Shown here: piece after piece, positions 21,701 through 36,700 of the stretch
How positions within the stretch are numbered: position 1 is the first letter of the stretch
Layout of the letters: each line of letters starts with the position of its first letter
Source: Agapetus fuscipes
Taxonomy: Eukaryota > Arthropoda > Insecta > Trichoptera > Glossosomatidae
DNA: 64,000 nt
Direction of reading: 5' to 3'
NCBI GenBank assembly: GCA_951799405.1
Contig: OX637337.1
Coordinates: 17,172,347 to 17,236,346 of the forward strand
Notes under the pieces: generated by a model
Databases searched by the model: none
Told to the model about the DNA's origin: nothing
Seen by the model: only the letters and a program-made list of their open reading frames with translations
Program-made: the position numbers and the translations under genes

Positions 21701-24700
21701 TAAATTGCACAACAAATTTATAAACTGATTATTTGCTTTTATTTTTCATTTTTTTTTTGCGTTATTGTCAATGGTTATTGTTTTAATAATTATTTAAAAA
21801 TGACTGAAAATTCCCTATTCTTTAAATAATATTTATAAAGTGACATCTCCAGAACAGATTTTTTTTAAATACGACATTGAACGGACGTAATTTCAGCCAT
21901 CCAAATTTGGTCGCAGGCTCAACTGTTCCTACGTTACACTATGAACGAGAATCAATATTTCAAATTTGGTCTAGTCCGGCGTTGTACCCAGACTAAGTAG
22001 TCGCCAGTCAGGCCGATGGCGAAATATGACAAGTAAGAATAACACCGTATGTATTTGTCTCAAATATTGTGAAAGATTTATTTTCACCTGATCCACAAGT
22101 CGTCCATAGTACTCATCAAAGGACACATCCATCTTGAGTTCCTCCGTGGACATGGGGTTGATCTTCTTGTCAAACTCAAATATCTTGACGGCCCCCGCCA
22201 CCTTGCCAGTATACAGAACTGTGTCCACCCTCAAGCTCCCGTTGACAGTGTGCTCCACACTAGATCTGTTCCTGACTATCAGCACCTGTAGAAGACAATC
22301 AAAAGTTTTACAATCAATAAATGTCTATTCTATAGCTCAGATGGCTCAGAAGAACGCATTTAATGCCAAAGTACTAGGGTTCGATACCCATCAAGGGTGT
22401 CAGAGATGTTTTCCTGTTTATGTGTTTATTTCAAACCCGTAGGTAACAAAAGGACAATTTTGTTTGTAATCTGATCCAACATCAAAGTTCACACAATCCA
22501 TTTGGAAAGCAAACACATGTTTCCTGGAAATTTGGTCCAAATTTGATGAGCGGCTTGGGAGAAATAAAAAATGAGCTAGCCAGACATGGGGGAAACTTAT
22601 TCATACATTTTGTAAGAAAAAAAAGTATTTGTAACCTGATCAACACCAAAATACCCAGGAAATATTCTGAGAATATTTTTCATTTTTCTTAAAGTTTTTG
22701 CAAAAAGTGGTTGAGCAGTTTAGGAGCATTCATTTAAATTTTATTGCATACCTACATTAAAATTTTACCTATTAGATTAAAAAAGATTAGAAGAAGAATT
22801 CACCTCATTAAATTTAACTAAATCACCAAAATGAAAATTCTAATTTGTTCTTACTACTGAAAAAGGTTCCCCAATCTTGATGTCATCCCTCAGCGCAAAG
22901 TCAAACTGGACATCATTGAAGTCTTCATTGAGGTAATATCTTGAGAACAAGTTCTCCGACATCTTCAACGCCTTCAACATGGAAGTTCTCTCCTCCGTGC
23001 TCTTCTCTGGATATTTGTAGTTATGGGTGATGTCCTAATACAAAATAAACAGATATTTAAGAAGAATGTCTGCTACCCAAAGCTTCTATGGTCTCCAAAG
23101 CTGTGCCAAAGGAACACATAATATGTGTTGTTATACAGGACCTTAATGAAGCCAGTCCTGACCTACGCCTCCGAAACCTGGGTTATGACAATATTGAAAA
23201 GTAGGATTCTTAGAACCATCTACGGTCTGGTGAGAGATAAGAATGTTTGGCGTGGTCAGTGCAACAAAGCTTTTATGACTGTTTCACCAACATCATCTTC
23301 TTAACTTCACTTTCACGCTGAAGAAGCACATTGCAGGCATGGGCAAAATGTCTGGAAGCTCCAGCTCCCACAACCCACGGCAGCAGATCTCGAAAAGCAA
23401 CTCTCCAGCATCATCAGTTAAGCCTAAAACTCCCATTCAATAGTAAGTATATTTAAAAAAAATGCAAGTTTATCACTTCTCTTTCCCATTTCCCAACAGC
23501 CTTAGTTGATATGGCCTGCCCAACGCTGGAGACGTCTTTCCTGATTAATTTCAGTGGTTGTGTGGGTCCAGCATATCTCCAAAAGACCTGAAAAAGAAAT
23601 TAAATGCAATAAACATGATGAGGTGAGTGAGGTACTCGTATTTGCCAGAAATCCATGGCGGATAAAATTCTCAGAGACAGAATCAGATACACTGAGATTA
23701 GAAGAATACAGCAGTTTGTACCAAAACGTATGGTGGAGATGTGACTGTTGTGTAAAGTGCATAAGCAATAGTTATTTCTGTTGGTGTTTGTACAAAAATC
23801 TGATAATAAATAAATATCTAAATCTAAAAAGCCTTTTCAAATAAGCAGATGATTCTGAAAAGATTATTTAGACGGGATGGTTGAAAACAGCAATGTCCAT
23901 ATTCCTACAAACGAGATATCAGCTAGCTTACTTTCACGAGGAAGACCATAAAAAAGATAGACCATAGCTGGTTTTCAGCCAAACAAGAGAGCACAACTTC
24001 CTAAGCAGCAGATCAATGATCTACAACTTAACATGTTTACCTTGTCAGCGTTAACTTCAGCATACAGGAAGCCATTATCATATGGCCGGTGCACATCTCC
24101 CTCCTTCACAGCAGCAACAGAAGCTGGGCCGCACCGATACACATCGTCAGAGAGCTCTTGAGGTGTGGCATCCACCACCTGCCAGCCGTCAAAGCCATAG
24201 CCAAGATCGTTCCTCCTCATCCACACCTGGAATCATCAATTCATTGATATTTATTATTGACGTATAAAAAATAATGAATGTACTCTATGGGCTTCTAAGC
24301 TACTCAACTGATTTTAATATTTTTTTCATGAAACATGTACAATATTAGAGGACCATATAGAAAGCATGGGGAAAGTAGGTTAACTCGAATTCTTGCACAA
24401 AAAAATAGCAGACGGCCAGCGTCTACTAGGCCGGCCACCCAAAAGATGGAAGAGCAGCTAGTCTTCTTCATCACAAGATGTAGTTCCGGAATAAACAAAT
24501 CTAAGATCTAGTAAAAAAATAAGAAAAAGAAGATTTAGAATATTGTCGAGGTGGTCCCTGTGAATTTTGGTGGTGTCCGTGGAATTAAAAACCGCTGCTT
24601 ATTCATGATGTTCCAGAAACGGTCGGTAAACTCAGAAACCATCCAACAGAAAGAGACTTGATTAACATAAAAGATTAATATTGAAACCTTCGAGATGGTT

Positions 24701-27700
24701 TGTTTCTGATGAAATGATGAAGCAACGTTCCTTATTGACTGCTTAGGACATCGGAAATGAAAGTTCCGAGAACTATCACAGGGTAGTCTCTAAGGAATAG
24801 AATTTGCAATGAAGGCATCAGAAGGGCCTGTGAAACAGAGGGCATCGTGGGAAACCAGATTTTGGAAAAATAGAATGACAGACTCCAGGATCCTATATAT
24901 TGCAGCAAATGACATTCCACCGGGTCGTCATTTCCCTAGAAGACTGTGAAAGAGGTGGAAAGATAGCTAGACTTCAGACTCCCAGGAGTAGCTATCACTA
25001 TCTGCTAGAACAGATCTTTGATCTTAATAAAGAAGAAGTAAGGAAGGCAGCATTAACAACAGAGGGGTTTTTTGTGTAATCCGATAGACATCAAACTTCA
25101 CACTATACATTTAGAGGGTACTCTAAATGTCAACATAGTGTAAAATTAAATTTTAAAAAGATTGATTGTATAGATATAGACCTCATTCCAGACATGATAG
25201 TTCCATATGGAGTCAGAGTTGAGCTCCTCCATGACTGCACCTTTCTCGTCCACAAAATAGTCCACGGTCAAGCTGCTCTGGGTGTCATGCGCGGAGGAAT
25301 ACGTGGTGATCACTCTGGAGGGGATTCCCACGGCCCGACAAACTGAAACACAAACAATCTTCTGTTTTGATATCTTTCTATCTTCCATGATTTTATAGCC
25401 TAAATAATTATGCAATTTTCTAACCGCCGTTTTGTGACTATACCGCATGTCACATTAGTATATTTTCGAAATGAGCAATAGTCTCTAATGAGGCTGACTA
25501 CCCATCCTGTAAAAAGTTTCACTTTGTCAATGTCACCCCTATTTCAGAGAAGGTCGACAAGAGTTGTAGGGCTTATGTTCATTTGAGATTTGGGTATTTA
25601 CTTTGTAAGTACACATGCGGCATGTGTAAGCGTGAACTTAGGTACCAGATCTGGGACCAGATCCTGTAAGAAGATCACAGCGACTAGCCAACCGCTGATA
25701 ATGTCTATCAGAGCAATGAGTGAAACTGTCCAGAATGAATCAACCAGACCACGGCTACATAGCCCGAAAAAAGTGATTGTTTTGTCAAATTGAAGTTTGA
25801 TTAAAAGAACCCAACAAAAATCATAACAATCCTTTTAAAGCATAATTTGATTCATCCTTAACAACCAATAACAAAAAATTAATTGCCTCTTTCCCTAGCT
25901 ACCCAGCCAGGTAACAACCCTGGTTTATTTACTTTTAGGTATTTATTTTATGAAAATTGTCTACCTACTTGTTGTCAACACTCCGGCAAACACCCAGCAC
26001 TGTCCATACTTCACAGGTTTCTTGGTCTTGAAGTACTTCTGCAGAATGTCCATGGAGCCGACCCACTTTGTTGGAGGTGTCCCCCCGCCAAAGTCTTCCG
26101 TCCAGTTCCCCATCACGGCGCCGTAGTCGTCCGGGGAATTCACCGCGGCCGAGATTGCCCGGGAAACCTTGATAGGATCCCCACGAGCGTTGCCTTTTAC
26201 CTGAAATGTATAATTGATATAATTCCACCTAGGGAAACTGACACAAAATTAAAGGTAACATAAATTTTAAACTTTGCCAAAAAAGATCGTGCAGAGGACT
26301 CCAAGAACATTAGAATGTCTTGGATGGTGCCCCCTCTGGTCTTAGACTACTCGGACGTCGCCGGATACGGTGGGCAGACAGTGTCGAGGCCGATACCCAA
26401 GTCCTGGGAGTAAGAAGTCTATGGAAGGAAGCGGCACAAGACAGAGAGTCCTGAAGGATTATAGTGCGCTTATAATATGGATTTCCCCTTGGTTACACTA
26501 ACCCAAATATTTATTAAATTAAATAGTACTGGACCAATATAAGATCCTAGTTTGAAACCAAAAGCAATGTGTACTTACCTTGCCAATTTCCCTGATCAGA
26601 TAAAGCGAGCACTCTAGAATATCCTTTTCATGTTGAGCAAACTTCCAGATTGTTGGTCGTAGTCTGTTGTAGGATCCTCGCCATATGAGTCCAGTGTCCA
26701 GTAGAACATATTCCTCCCGCAGGTCTTCACCTTGAATGAAGATTTTGGGGATGAATAAAGTGGAGAAGCGGAGAGACCATGTATTTCGAATGGATGCAGA
26801 TCAGCTAGCAAATGTTGCTATACAGGAACTGCCAATTGAGGGTGAAACATCCAAAAGTTGCAGCTATGATAGAACATGGCAACAAATCCCGGTAAACAAC
26901 TCTCCAGTGAAAACATGTTTATCCTAAAATGTGTTTGCCTCTTCCCAATGCCGTGTACGTTTCTCATACATGAACATGCTCTGTTGGATAATCACGACAT
27001 ACTTTTCAACGATGCAAAAATAATTGATAAAACTCAATAAAACAGAAAAGAAGAGGGCTTAAAATTTAATAAAACATGATTTCAGTTGATTGAAGTTGGT
27101 GACGCACAATTGAGCGTCATCTGTTTTATTTTTAATTAATTAGTCTAAGAAGCGAATTGTCATGTTGGTCTGTCACAAACTGAAATAAAAGTGCAAATAA
27201 ATCGCAAGATGGCAGTATCAACTTTTTTTGACTGAGCGACGTGAAACTAGCAATGAATTGGTGACTTCCGTTTCTGTCGTTGTTGCATGCAGACACGTTT
27301 TTATGTCTCTCGACCGATTTGAAATTTAACCGTAAAAATCTGTGAGTGAGTGTGATTGTTTTCCATATAACTTCCAAGTGTGGCAGTTTGTGAACAGAGC
27401 TCAGCACCACAGGATCCTGAGAAAACGAGCATCATCTTGGACCAGCAGCACAATTGAGGTGAGTGGCGGTCCTTTGATTTTCGCTTCTTTGGTACGGGAA
27501 AGTTGTCCAACATTGAAAGCCACCTAGTGAAGGTTGGTTTTTGTTTGAGAGAGAAAATATCTAAATCTTTTCATATCTCTCATTTGGAGAATACAGTGCA
27601 GTTTCTCCATTTGTTGTTTTTTTGTATTTATATACTCCCTGAGGGGCAAAAGTTACACCTTGCCCCTCCAGAAGTTAAGAACCAAAGTACTTTTAAACCT

Positions 27701-30700
27701 AGCATTCAAGCCACCTTTATTAGAAAAGACACCAATATTTAAATTCAAATTTAGAAGGTTGTAAATCTCTGAAGAATCTGCACACGATAGTAATGAATCA
27801 TAAACAAGGGAAGAAAAAATAAACTTTGGACCACGGTTAAAGCCCTAAAGAACAATATCAAGCATCTGAATCTGGCCGTGAAAGTCTAAAAACATTAACA
27901 ATGTACAAGCTTTCAAATACCTGCCAGATACACAGCATCATCCGGACACCACGGATTAAACAACAGGTAGAACCCTATGGGATGCGAGTAGCTCACGGCT
28001 CCGTATCCTTGTCTCTTTGTGTCCACATCCACCTTCCACTGGGCCACGATGCAATCAGCGCAGGTGGACACGCTGACCTTCAGGTGGTTAGTCCACTGGC
28101 TGTGGATGGTGGCGCTCCAAGAGTTCTGCGTGTGGGTGTCTGTCTCCAGGAGAGGAATTGCCACCAGAGTGCCCTGCCCGTAATTTGGCTTTTCAGCATC
28201 TGAAAATGTGGTTGGTAACCTTTGTTTTATTCAAAAAATTGTCAAGAATATTGTTTATTTTTAGGAAACGATTTAAACGCCATGAGCTTTATTTCCTTAT
28301 ACAAAATATCTTATTTACAACAAAGCTATTCTCTTCAACAAAGTACGACATTACAAAACATATCTTTCCTACATAATAAATAAATTTTTAATTTTTAAAT
28401 TAAAAAAAAATAGATTTGTGAAGAGGAATGCAATTCACCAGCCTATTCTGCCTGGCCAGAAACAGGTATTAATATCATATTAATATCATAACAATAACAA
28501 GAATACTAATATCAATACTAATAACAATATTAATATCATCAATAAATAATTAATTATTGTTTATTTTAATGAATTATTAATTAATAATTACCCAATAACA
28601 TATGTTGAACTAGAGTCAAAGTTATGGTCAAATGACCCAAGCGGGGATCGAACCAACGTTATTCTATTCCAAATACGCTAGAATGATCAGCCCTAACACC
28701 GACAAATAAAGATCTATTATTTTAATTTTAAGTATCATTTGTATCGTTTCTGCGTTACACTATTTCGTTGACTTAATGTGGGGGTTGGGAGAGTTGGGAA
28801 TAACTGAGGGAGGAAAACTTGCACATGCATGCAACCTGCAAGTCAAGGGACACGGAACAATGAGAAGATAAATAAGCTCACCTGCTACAGTAAAGATAAA
28901 AGACACAGCATCCGTGTTTGGATCATAAGGTCTGTTGAGCTTTAGGTCTAGCAGGAAGTCCTGTCCCCTCCTCACCACCAGGCACGGGTTCTTCTCCTGG
29001 TTCATGGTGTGGAACTTTGAAGTGTGGTGAGATCTTCCATTCTCTGATATGCAGAAGTCGATGCATTTTACTGCGAGGACCCTGGATGTAGCATCGGTGA
29101 CGTCTGAAAAAGAAGAAAGCAAGAAGTTAATACAGTTGAAGTCTCGATAGCTACAAAACAAACCCTTGGAGGATTATAAAGGTGTGGGGTAGTCTCTAAA
29201 ATTTTAATAGCTGTCCTCTTTAGTACAAAGAAATAAGCTGCATTTGCACAGAACCATCGCTCAATATAAAAGATAAGTTGACAAAACAACATATTTTATG
29301 TTGATCGAGCTATTTTTTTTTAAATGCACTTTTCAGATGTGAAAATTATGTGGAGGACGAGGAATTTCTGGTAACTTATAAATTAATTGAAAAACGATGT
29401 ACTTATATGATTTTAAATTAACGTTATATTATGTTTAAATAACTTTCAATGATCACAAATGAAGCGTCCTAAAAATATTTCACAAATAAATAAACGTCGA
29501 AAAGTTTATGATTACGGGAGTTATTAATTTGACTAGTGTTGTCTTACTGACAGCTGTTGTTGTCATGGTAACGACAAGCTGACTAGTGATGTATAAGAAT
29601 TGTAGAGATGTACAAATTGATCTTAAAAGGAATCGAATATTTAATTTTATCCATATGTGATATTTTTTAAATATAAGAAAAAGAAAATGCTCATTTTTTT
29701 TTAAATACAAAGCCCATTTTTTATAACCTTTTAATCAAAAAATCTTGTTCTTCTTATATATATGAGGATAATTTATTTAATTAAAATTTAATACATTACA
29801 AAAGAGCGCCGTTTTTGTGTGTGTCACACCTCAAGGGCCCTCCTAATCATGAATGAGATATTTTATAAAGGTGCTGTTTGTGTGCTCCCTTAAAAATGCC
29901 AACAGATTCCGAACCCCTCACTCCGGGTGGCAGTCTGTTCTTACACTCCTACTTGACGGTGGGCAGGCCACCTTGTGTGAGTGCGGGGTTATTCAGGACT
30001 CAAATGACAAACGGTTGCAGCTAGTCATTGGAGGTACCTCGTATAAGTGGTTCTGGACACGTAAAGTAAGTTAGTTCTTCTTCTTGCTCTTCAGACAAAA
30101 TCGTTCCTTGGAAACTTTAATGGAGGGAAACGTTAGAGTGGTGGATGTCGCTCGCCGCTAGGACGAAATAGTGTAACGTCTGTCTCGGCAACGAAGATTT
30201 GATAAGAATACTTCGGTCCATGTTTTACCGATGGTGAAAGTATTAAAATGTTACCTTCTTTATTGACAGGAATAATCGATTCCTTTTAAAATATTCGAAA
30301 GCTACAACCTTATCCTCCTCTACACATCACTAGTAAAGCTTCGGTTACCATAGCAACGATAGAAAACAGTACCAAGGAAGTCAAACGAACAACTAAATAT
30401 GTAAAAAATGTGCTTATGAAAAAAACTTTTCAAAAAATCACAATAAAATTAAATATTATTTTCTCCTACGTTCCGTGAGTCGTTAATGTAAATGTTAATG
30501 TACCTACACGTTCTTACTTATACAATCATGATTTTCGACATATTTTTTTCTATTTTCACATAAATAACTTTATTTCTTTTTCTGCTTAATTTTAATTGAT
30601 TTTCAAATTGGATGTCAATTAAATTTCGTGTAGATTATTTTCATCCTATTAATAATTATGAAACGCATGAAGCCACAATGTAAGAATAGCTCATGCTGCA

Positions 30701-33700
30701 TGCACCGTTTCTATCTCTGTTATTGAATAAAGTCTTAATTAAATTTTGAATAACCGGAAGCTGTGCATCTTTCTTGTGTCACTCTATTTCATATTTTCTG
30801 CATTCATTATTTGAGTCGTGTAGAATCAAAAGCTGAAATTTAGGTAAACGCACGCAACTAAGCTACACATATAGTTTAACTTCTTGCATGCGTTGTCCCC
30901 GAAGGGGTCGCATGTGGTGATTCGGGACCAATTTATTTTTACGGGTAAGGGGGCCGGCCTCACACCAACCGCTTTCAGTTGAAGTGGGGGTTTCCCAGCT
31001 CCCGGGGGGGCTGGTTCTTATTTCTTGTGAAGGCTGAGTAAACCTTGAGATCGAACTCTTGCTCTCGGCATGGAATGCAAGCATTCTACCAATTGAGCTA
31101 TTGACCTCTTTACGAGCTTGGTTGTCGTCGCTACAAAGCGCCAATTCTCAAGCAAGACCCAGTTGCTGTGAGGCCGGATGGACCTACCGGTCATTGCTAA
31201 AGGTTTATAAATTTTTCAACCCAGCGAAGAGCAAATTTGAAAATATAAATGGTAGGTAATTTTGTGCTCCGCCGGGATTCGAATCCACAACCTTCCATTC
31301 AGAGTCTGAAGTGTTGAAGTGAGGTTTAGGTTATTTTAAGAAAATAAAATATGCAAGTGCGGTCAATAGCTGGATGCGGTAGAACGTTCGCATCTCATGT
31401 TCATTCCCACCGAGGGCGAGGGTGTCAAAAATGAGATTCCGTTTTCGGTGATTATTACAAACCCAAAATAAAATATTAGCAAGGATTATTGCATCACAAG
31501 AAATGAGTACCAGCTCCCTCGGAAACTGGGAAGCCCCTACTTCAACTGAAGTGGTTGGCGTAGGGCCGGCCCCCTTTCCTGTAGAAATAAATACATAGGT
31601 ATGTTCCACTTGCCACATGCAACTCCTTACGGGACAACGCTTCAGAAAGTTAGGTGTACACTTAATTGTTTGTTTAGTTGCGTTTTTATAACACATAAAA
31701 TTGTGTTCTCCCCATTTCTCATCTCACAAGTTTATAAAAAAAAATCTCAAAGGTTGGCAAACTGTCAAAAATAAAACACATTTTGTCATTTCAAGTTTCG
31801 CAATTGATAACTTAATAGTTTTGTAATTCGATGTTCTTCGGTAGAGTCAAATTTCAGAATGGATTTTCCGATGCATAAATTTTGGCAGCATTTTCTGTCT
31901 TAGACCTTTACTTTATATTTTAGTGAGATACTTGAACTATGTATGTATACCTACCTATCTTGAAATATTTGAATCTTTAATCTGTGTATTTAAGGCGGGA
32001 ATGTGACGTCACTTGGCCGAGTAGTCCCATATCTAACCACCACTTGTCAAAAGCGACCCCTTCTAATAGAAGATTAATGAAATACAGTAAGAAGTTGCAG
32101 TATATTTGCAACTTAGTTGCGTTGCCGTCTTTGATTCTACACGACTCAAATATTGCGGTTCCTAAAAAAGTTCAAGTTAAATGCTGCATAACTTATTACA
32201 TGGTATTTAAAAACTAGATATTGTATGCCACTGTACGTAATTATCCATTTCAAAACTCGTGCTGTCTTTTACGCCTAGCGCTCATAACTTGGCGGTTGCA
32301 TAAATACCCATTTCTTTTTAATGATTTGTTTGTTAACATTGTGAAAATTTATGATTAATTTTACAAATCTAAAGAAAACTCATTTTATTTATTTGATCAT
32401 GGAAAAACTATTTTATTTACACTATTATTGTAAAGTTAACAGACTTCAATTGTTGTCGGTCCTCAGATCATAAACAGGTATACAAAACTTGAAAACCTTT
32501 AAAAAGTAAAACTGTTTTCCTTAGAGTTATTTGTAAAATATTTATTTATTATTGAATCATGCTTTGTATTCTTCAAAGAAAACTGCGAGGGAGAAGTTGC
32601 AGCATATTTGCAGCTTGGATACGTTTTTGGCGTAAGTGTAAAAGCTACTAAGACTACAGTTAGACATAGTTGTCAAGGTTGAGTAGTTTTATTACGTATG
32701 TTGTTCCTTCATAAATTTGTATTTCATTGATTTCAGAATCTGCGGTGGGTGGATGACCATATCGGATATAGGACAAGAAATTCAAACATGGACATTGCAA
32801 TAATCACGCTCTGCAACGTAAGATGCATGTGGGATTTGAGAGACAGATCTTATGAATTTTGTAACAAATTAAAATCTAATTGAGTAATATTAGCCACCAA
32901 TACGAAAATCAGGAACGAATTAAACAGAGTCTAATATCGTAAACATTTAATCTATAAAATCTTAAATCTATTAGATGAACGCCGTACAAAACAGCCGATA
33001 GATTGGGAATACACGCCCACAAGCAGACACGTATAAGTTCACGATTACGCATGTTGCATGCGTATTTACAATACAAAATCAAAAACTCAAATGAGCATAA
33101 ACTCTACAACTCTTGCAAAGGGGTGAAATTGGCAAAAATGAACTGATTTTTACGGCCAACCTGAAGTCAAGGAATTCAAGAAATATAGGTACGAATTATT
33201 TTTCATTAAATGAAACTGTAACTGTACTGTAACTGTAACTCTGTCGCCATTCCGCTAGGGGTAGCCAGAGCCTCTGCAGAGTTGCCTCCATTTTTTCCTA
33301 TCCTTACATATCTCTTTCAATTCATTCATATCCATCACCTTTTTCATGCATTTTCTTCTTTTACGCTCACTTTGTATATCCCATTCTTTCACAATCTCCT
33401 CAATCTGATCACTCCATACTTTTCTCGGTCGTCCCTTCCCTCTTTTTCCTTTCACACTTTCTTTGTATACATACTTTGTCAGTCTATCATCATTCATTCT
33501 TTCCACATGCCCAAACCATCTCATCACATTCTTTTGTACCTTAACTTTCACATCCTCTTTCAAATTACATTTTTTTTACCCATTCATTCCTAACTCTATC
33601 CCTCAGAGTTTTTCCTGTCATGCTTGTCAAATGCTTCATTTCCACCGTACATACTTTACTCATTTCGCTATCGTCCACTGTCCATGCTTCACTTCCATAC

Positions 33701-36700
33701 ATCAAAGTCGGTAACAATATGCCATTGTGTACCGCCATTCTCAGATCCATCGTCAATCGCTTGTTCTTTGCTATTCTTCCTATTGCACCGACCACTTGCT
33801 TGCCCTTACACATCATATTCTCAAGTTCTCTTGTCATCTTTCCATACTTCTCAAACAAACTTCCCAAGTATCTAAATTCATCCACAATTTCAACTTTCGT
33901 ACCATTCAACATAAACGTGCATTCTTCATTTTCATCCGTTCTGTCAAAAATCAGTACTTTCGTCTTACTTGCATTAATTTTCAACTTGTTCACACACAGA
34001 GCATGGTTCAGACTAGAGAGCATTGCCTGAAGTTCCGCTGCTGAATCAGCAATTAATACTGCGTCATCAGCATAAAGCAGAACTCCGACTTTTCTCTCTC
34101 CAATCTGTATGCCATGCCCTTCCAGATTCGCTTGTTTAACACAATGATCCATGATTATATTGAATAACCACGGGCTCATTATGCAACCCTGTCTCACACC
34201 CTTGTACACATTAAAATACTCGCTGTATTCTCCATCCACCCTGACACACGCCCTGCTATTTAGATAGATGGCGCGTATCGCGTTAAAATTTCGTATCGCG
34301 AAAAAAATCTATATTATATTCCTTGACTAAATTCCTTGGTGTAAAGTCTCTCATACTGTTAAAATTGGTTCACTTTGCCAATGCCACTACTGTTTTAAGG
34401 CAGCAAGAGTTGCAAGGTATTCATTTGAGATTTGGGTTTTCTTATTTTGTGAATTCTTATACGAGCAGCATTTGTAAGTGCGGCTTTACACGGCATTCAT
34501 TAAATATTAATCTTAATTCTCAAGTGCTAGATTTTAGATTATATATTTTGTATGGTTGGTGTTCTAACACTGGGAAAATTCATATTTGATCTCTACTAAA
34601 TTTTAATAGAATCATAACAATCCTAATTACATATAGATTATCTCTTTGTTTTATTATTCGTTTTTATACCAATATACTATAAATCTTATAGTGTAGGACT
34701 AGGGAGAAAAGCGTCGGACAGGCAGCACTGACAGCAGTAGATGAAAGAGGCCATAACCCATTCCAAATTGTACTGCCAATGATGATGATGACATCCCTTC
34801 ATCAGTTCTGATCGATGTCAAACTTTGAAGAAATTGAGCATGAAGAAGAAAAATGATGTATTCCACTTACACCGTGGTTTATAAAGCACCGTCCTCCTGG
34901 GTCCATTCCTCCTCCTTATGTACTCGGACCACATTCTGTTGAAGTCACGGTTCATGCTAACACAGAAAATATGCTCTTGAAGGGGGATGAAGGTTTTGAT
35001 GAGACGATGGAGTGAAGAAAGGAAGAGGCTGCGTGAGTCAAAGAACCAACGATAGTTGATGAAGACGGCCAATTTTTTAGGGTATGAAGAATTCTTCAGT
35101 CAAGAAATGATGGACACTTGGAGAGTCAAAAAAAGACGAATCAATGAAGCTTTCGGCCCTATCAAGCCAACACGCAATGCTTCCAAAAAATGCTGACTAA
35201 ATTATCACTAACAGAGAAAGTTTTCGCACCTTACACAGTTCAAGAAAGTAGAAAGTTTCAGGATTATACACACTTGAAAGATTTAAGTTGCACTTATATT
35301 TGTTTTACGTCGATTTTTTTATCTAATATCAAAACTAACACAATATTTAAAGTAAGAATTTATAAGTTAAAAATAAACAAATTCAATTATTTCCTAATAG
35401 TGATCTTTGTTTCAGGGAAGGGCTATCCTGCGAAAGTTACAAGGGTTTATGTTCATTTGAGATTTGCATTTTTATTTGTAAGTAGGTAGGTACACATGCA
35501 GCATGTGTAAGTGCGAACTGCATGCATTTAATATGATTTTTTTTTAACTTCGATTATAGATTATAGCTCAAATGCTATTCATTTCTAATTATCCTTTAAA
35601 AATTCACTTGTCTCATATAAGTATTGAATTATTTTATTTTCAATTTAATTTTAACTTTTCGAAACTCTTTTTTAACACATCCACACTTGATTTTTTTTTA
35701 ATCCACAAAGAAACAGATAAACAAAACAAAAACAAACAATAAAAAAAAACCTCTCAATTTTAAACTAAAACATCACTAAGCATATTCAACAGAAATTCAT
35801 TAAGCACTGAATCTTTAATTTATTTTGAAATATATTTCAACACAATATCCATTCTGACTGTCATCGTACAAGCGTTTGAAGTCGTATTGATATCCACTTT
35901 AATTTATTTTCTTGGCCCATTTGTCTGAGGTCTGGACCAGGTGAGATGATAATGATGATTGCCACTCGGTCCCGCGTTATTTTAAACTATACCTCGAGTA
36001 TACAACACCGCGTTAACACTGTTAATAATTATATTGAAACTGAAACAGCACCTCTGCTGAGCGTACTAGTTTACTTATATTTTTATGGTTGAGTTGGAAG
36101 GTGACGTTTTATACTTGGCGTAAGGATCAAAAACGCCCGCAGCGCTTGGGAATCACAGGTACCAGTAACAAGGAAGTAACTTGAAAGAATGATCATGATG
36201 ACGGTGATACAGTTTTTATAAGGAAAGGATAGTTGAAGGAAAGAATGTTGATAGATGATAAATTTGAGAATGACGGCATACAATAGCATTTTTTATCGAT
36301 GTTAATGTATGGAAGTGAAACATCGCCTTCTTTTTCTTGGTTTAGACGTCCGTTTCTAGACTAATAAGTCTGTGTGAGGCTGACTACCCATATAATAAAA
36401 ATGGTTCACTTTTTCCAATGTCACGCCTGTGTCAGAGCAAGGCGTCAGTAGTTGCTGTGATCCCGTCCATTTGCGGTTTCGGATTGTTTGTGGGTGTGAG
36501 TCTACAATCTAAGTTGCAAAGTATAATATAAAGATTCTGGATATGCCTTCAAACCTGTAAGTTATATTGTGGGCTCACAAACTTAAAACCTAAATATCAA
36601 GTGAACATTAGCCCTGCACCTTTTACCGACCTTCCCTTAAAAAAGTAGAAGTCAAAAAGAGGAAAAATAAGCTCTCCGCAACTTAGATTACAGCTGTAGG

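Larger units (their letters stand above)
30805..32158. other. 1.35-kb block bounded by 21-bp inverted repeats
   Basis: TTTGAGTCGTGTAGAATCAAA stands near 30813 and its exact complement near 32133. Between them lie the reversed A/B composite and a forward A SINE. Similar single ends are near 45390 and 58045. Confidence 0.5.
33179..34258 (-). mobile_element. 5'-truncated non-LTR retrotransposon (RT C-half)
   Basis: The largest LINE RT piece of the window. It begins inside the RT and runs to the basic C-terminal arm and a short 3' flank rich in CAGTTACAGT. It is followed by a C repeat in the same sense. Confidence 0.8.

Noticed and set aside
33282..34044. Plus-strand ORFs of 80-136 residues
   Set aside because: Shadows of the LINE reverse transcriptase on the other strand.
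34818..35072. 84-residue reverse ORF as a receptor C-terminus
   Set aside because: The sequence has a receptor-like feel (RLIKTF, basic end) but no clear family motif and no neighbouring exons with matching phase.
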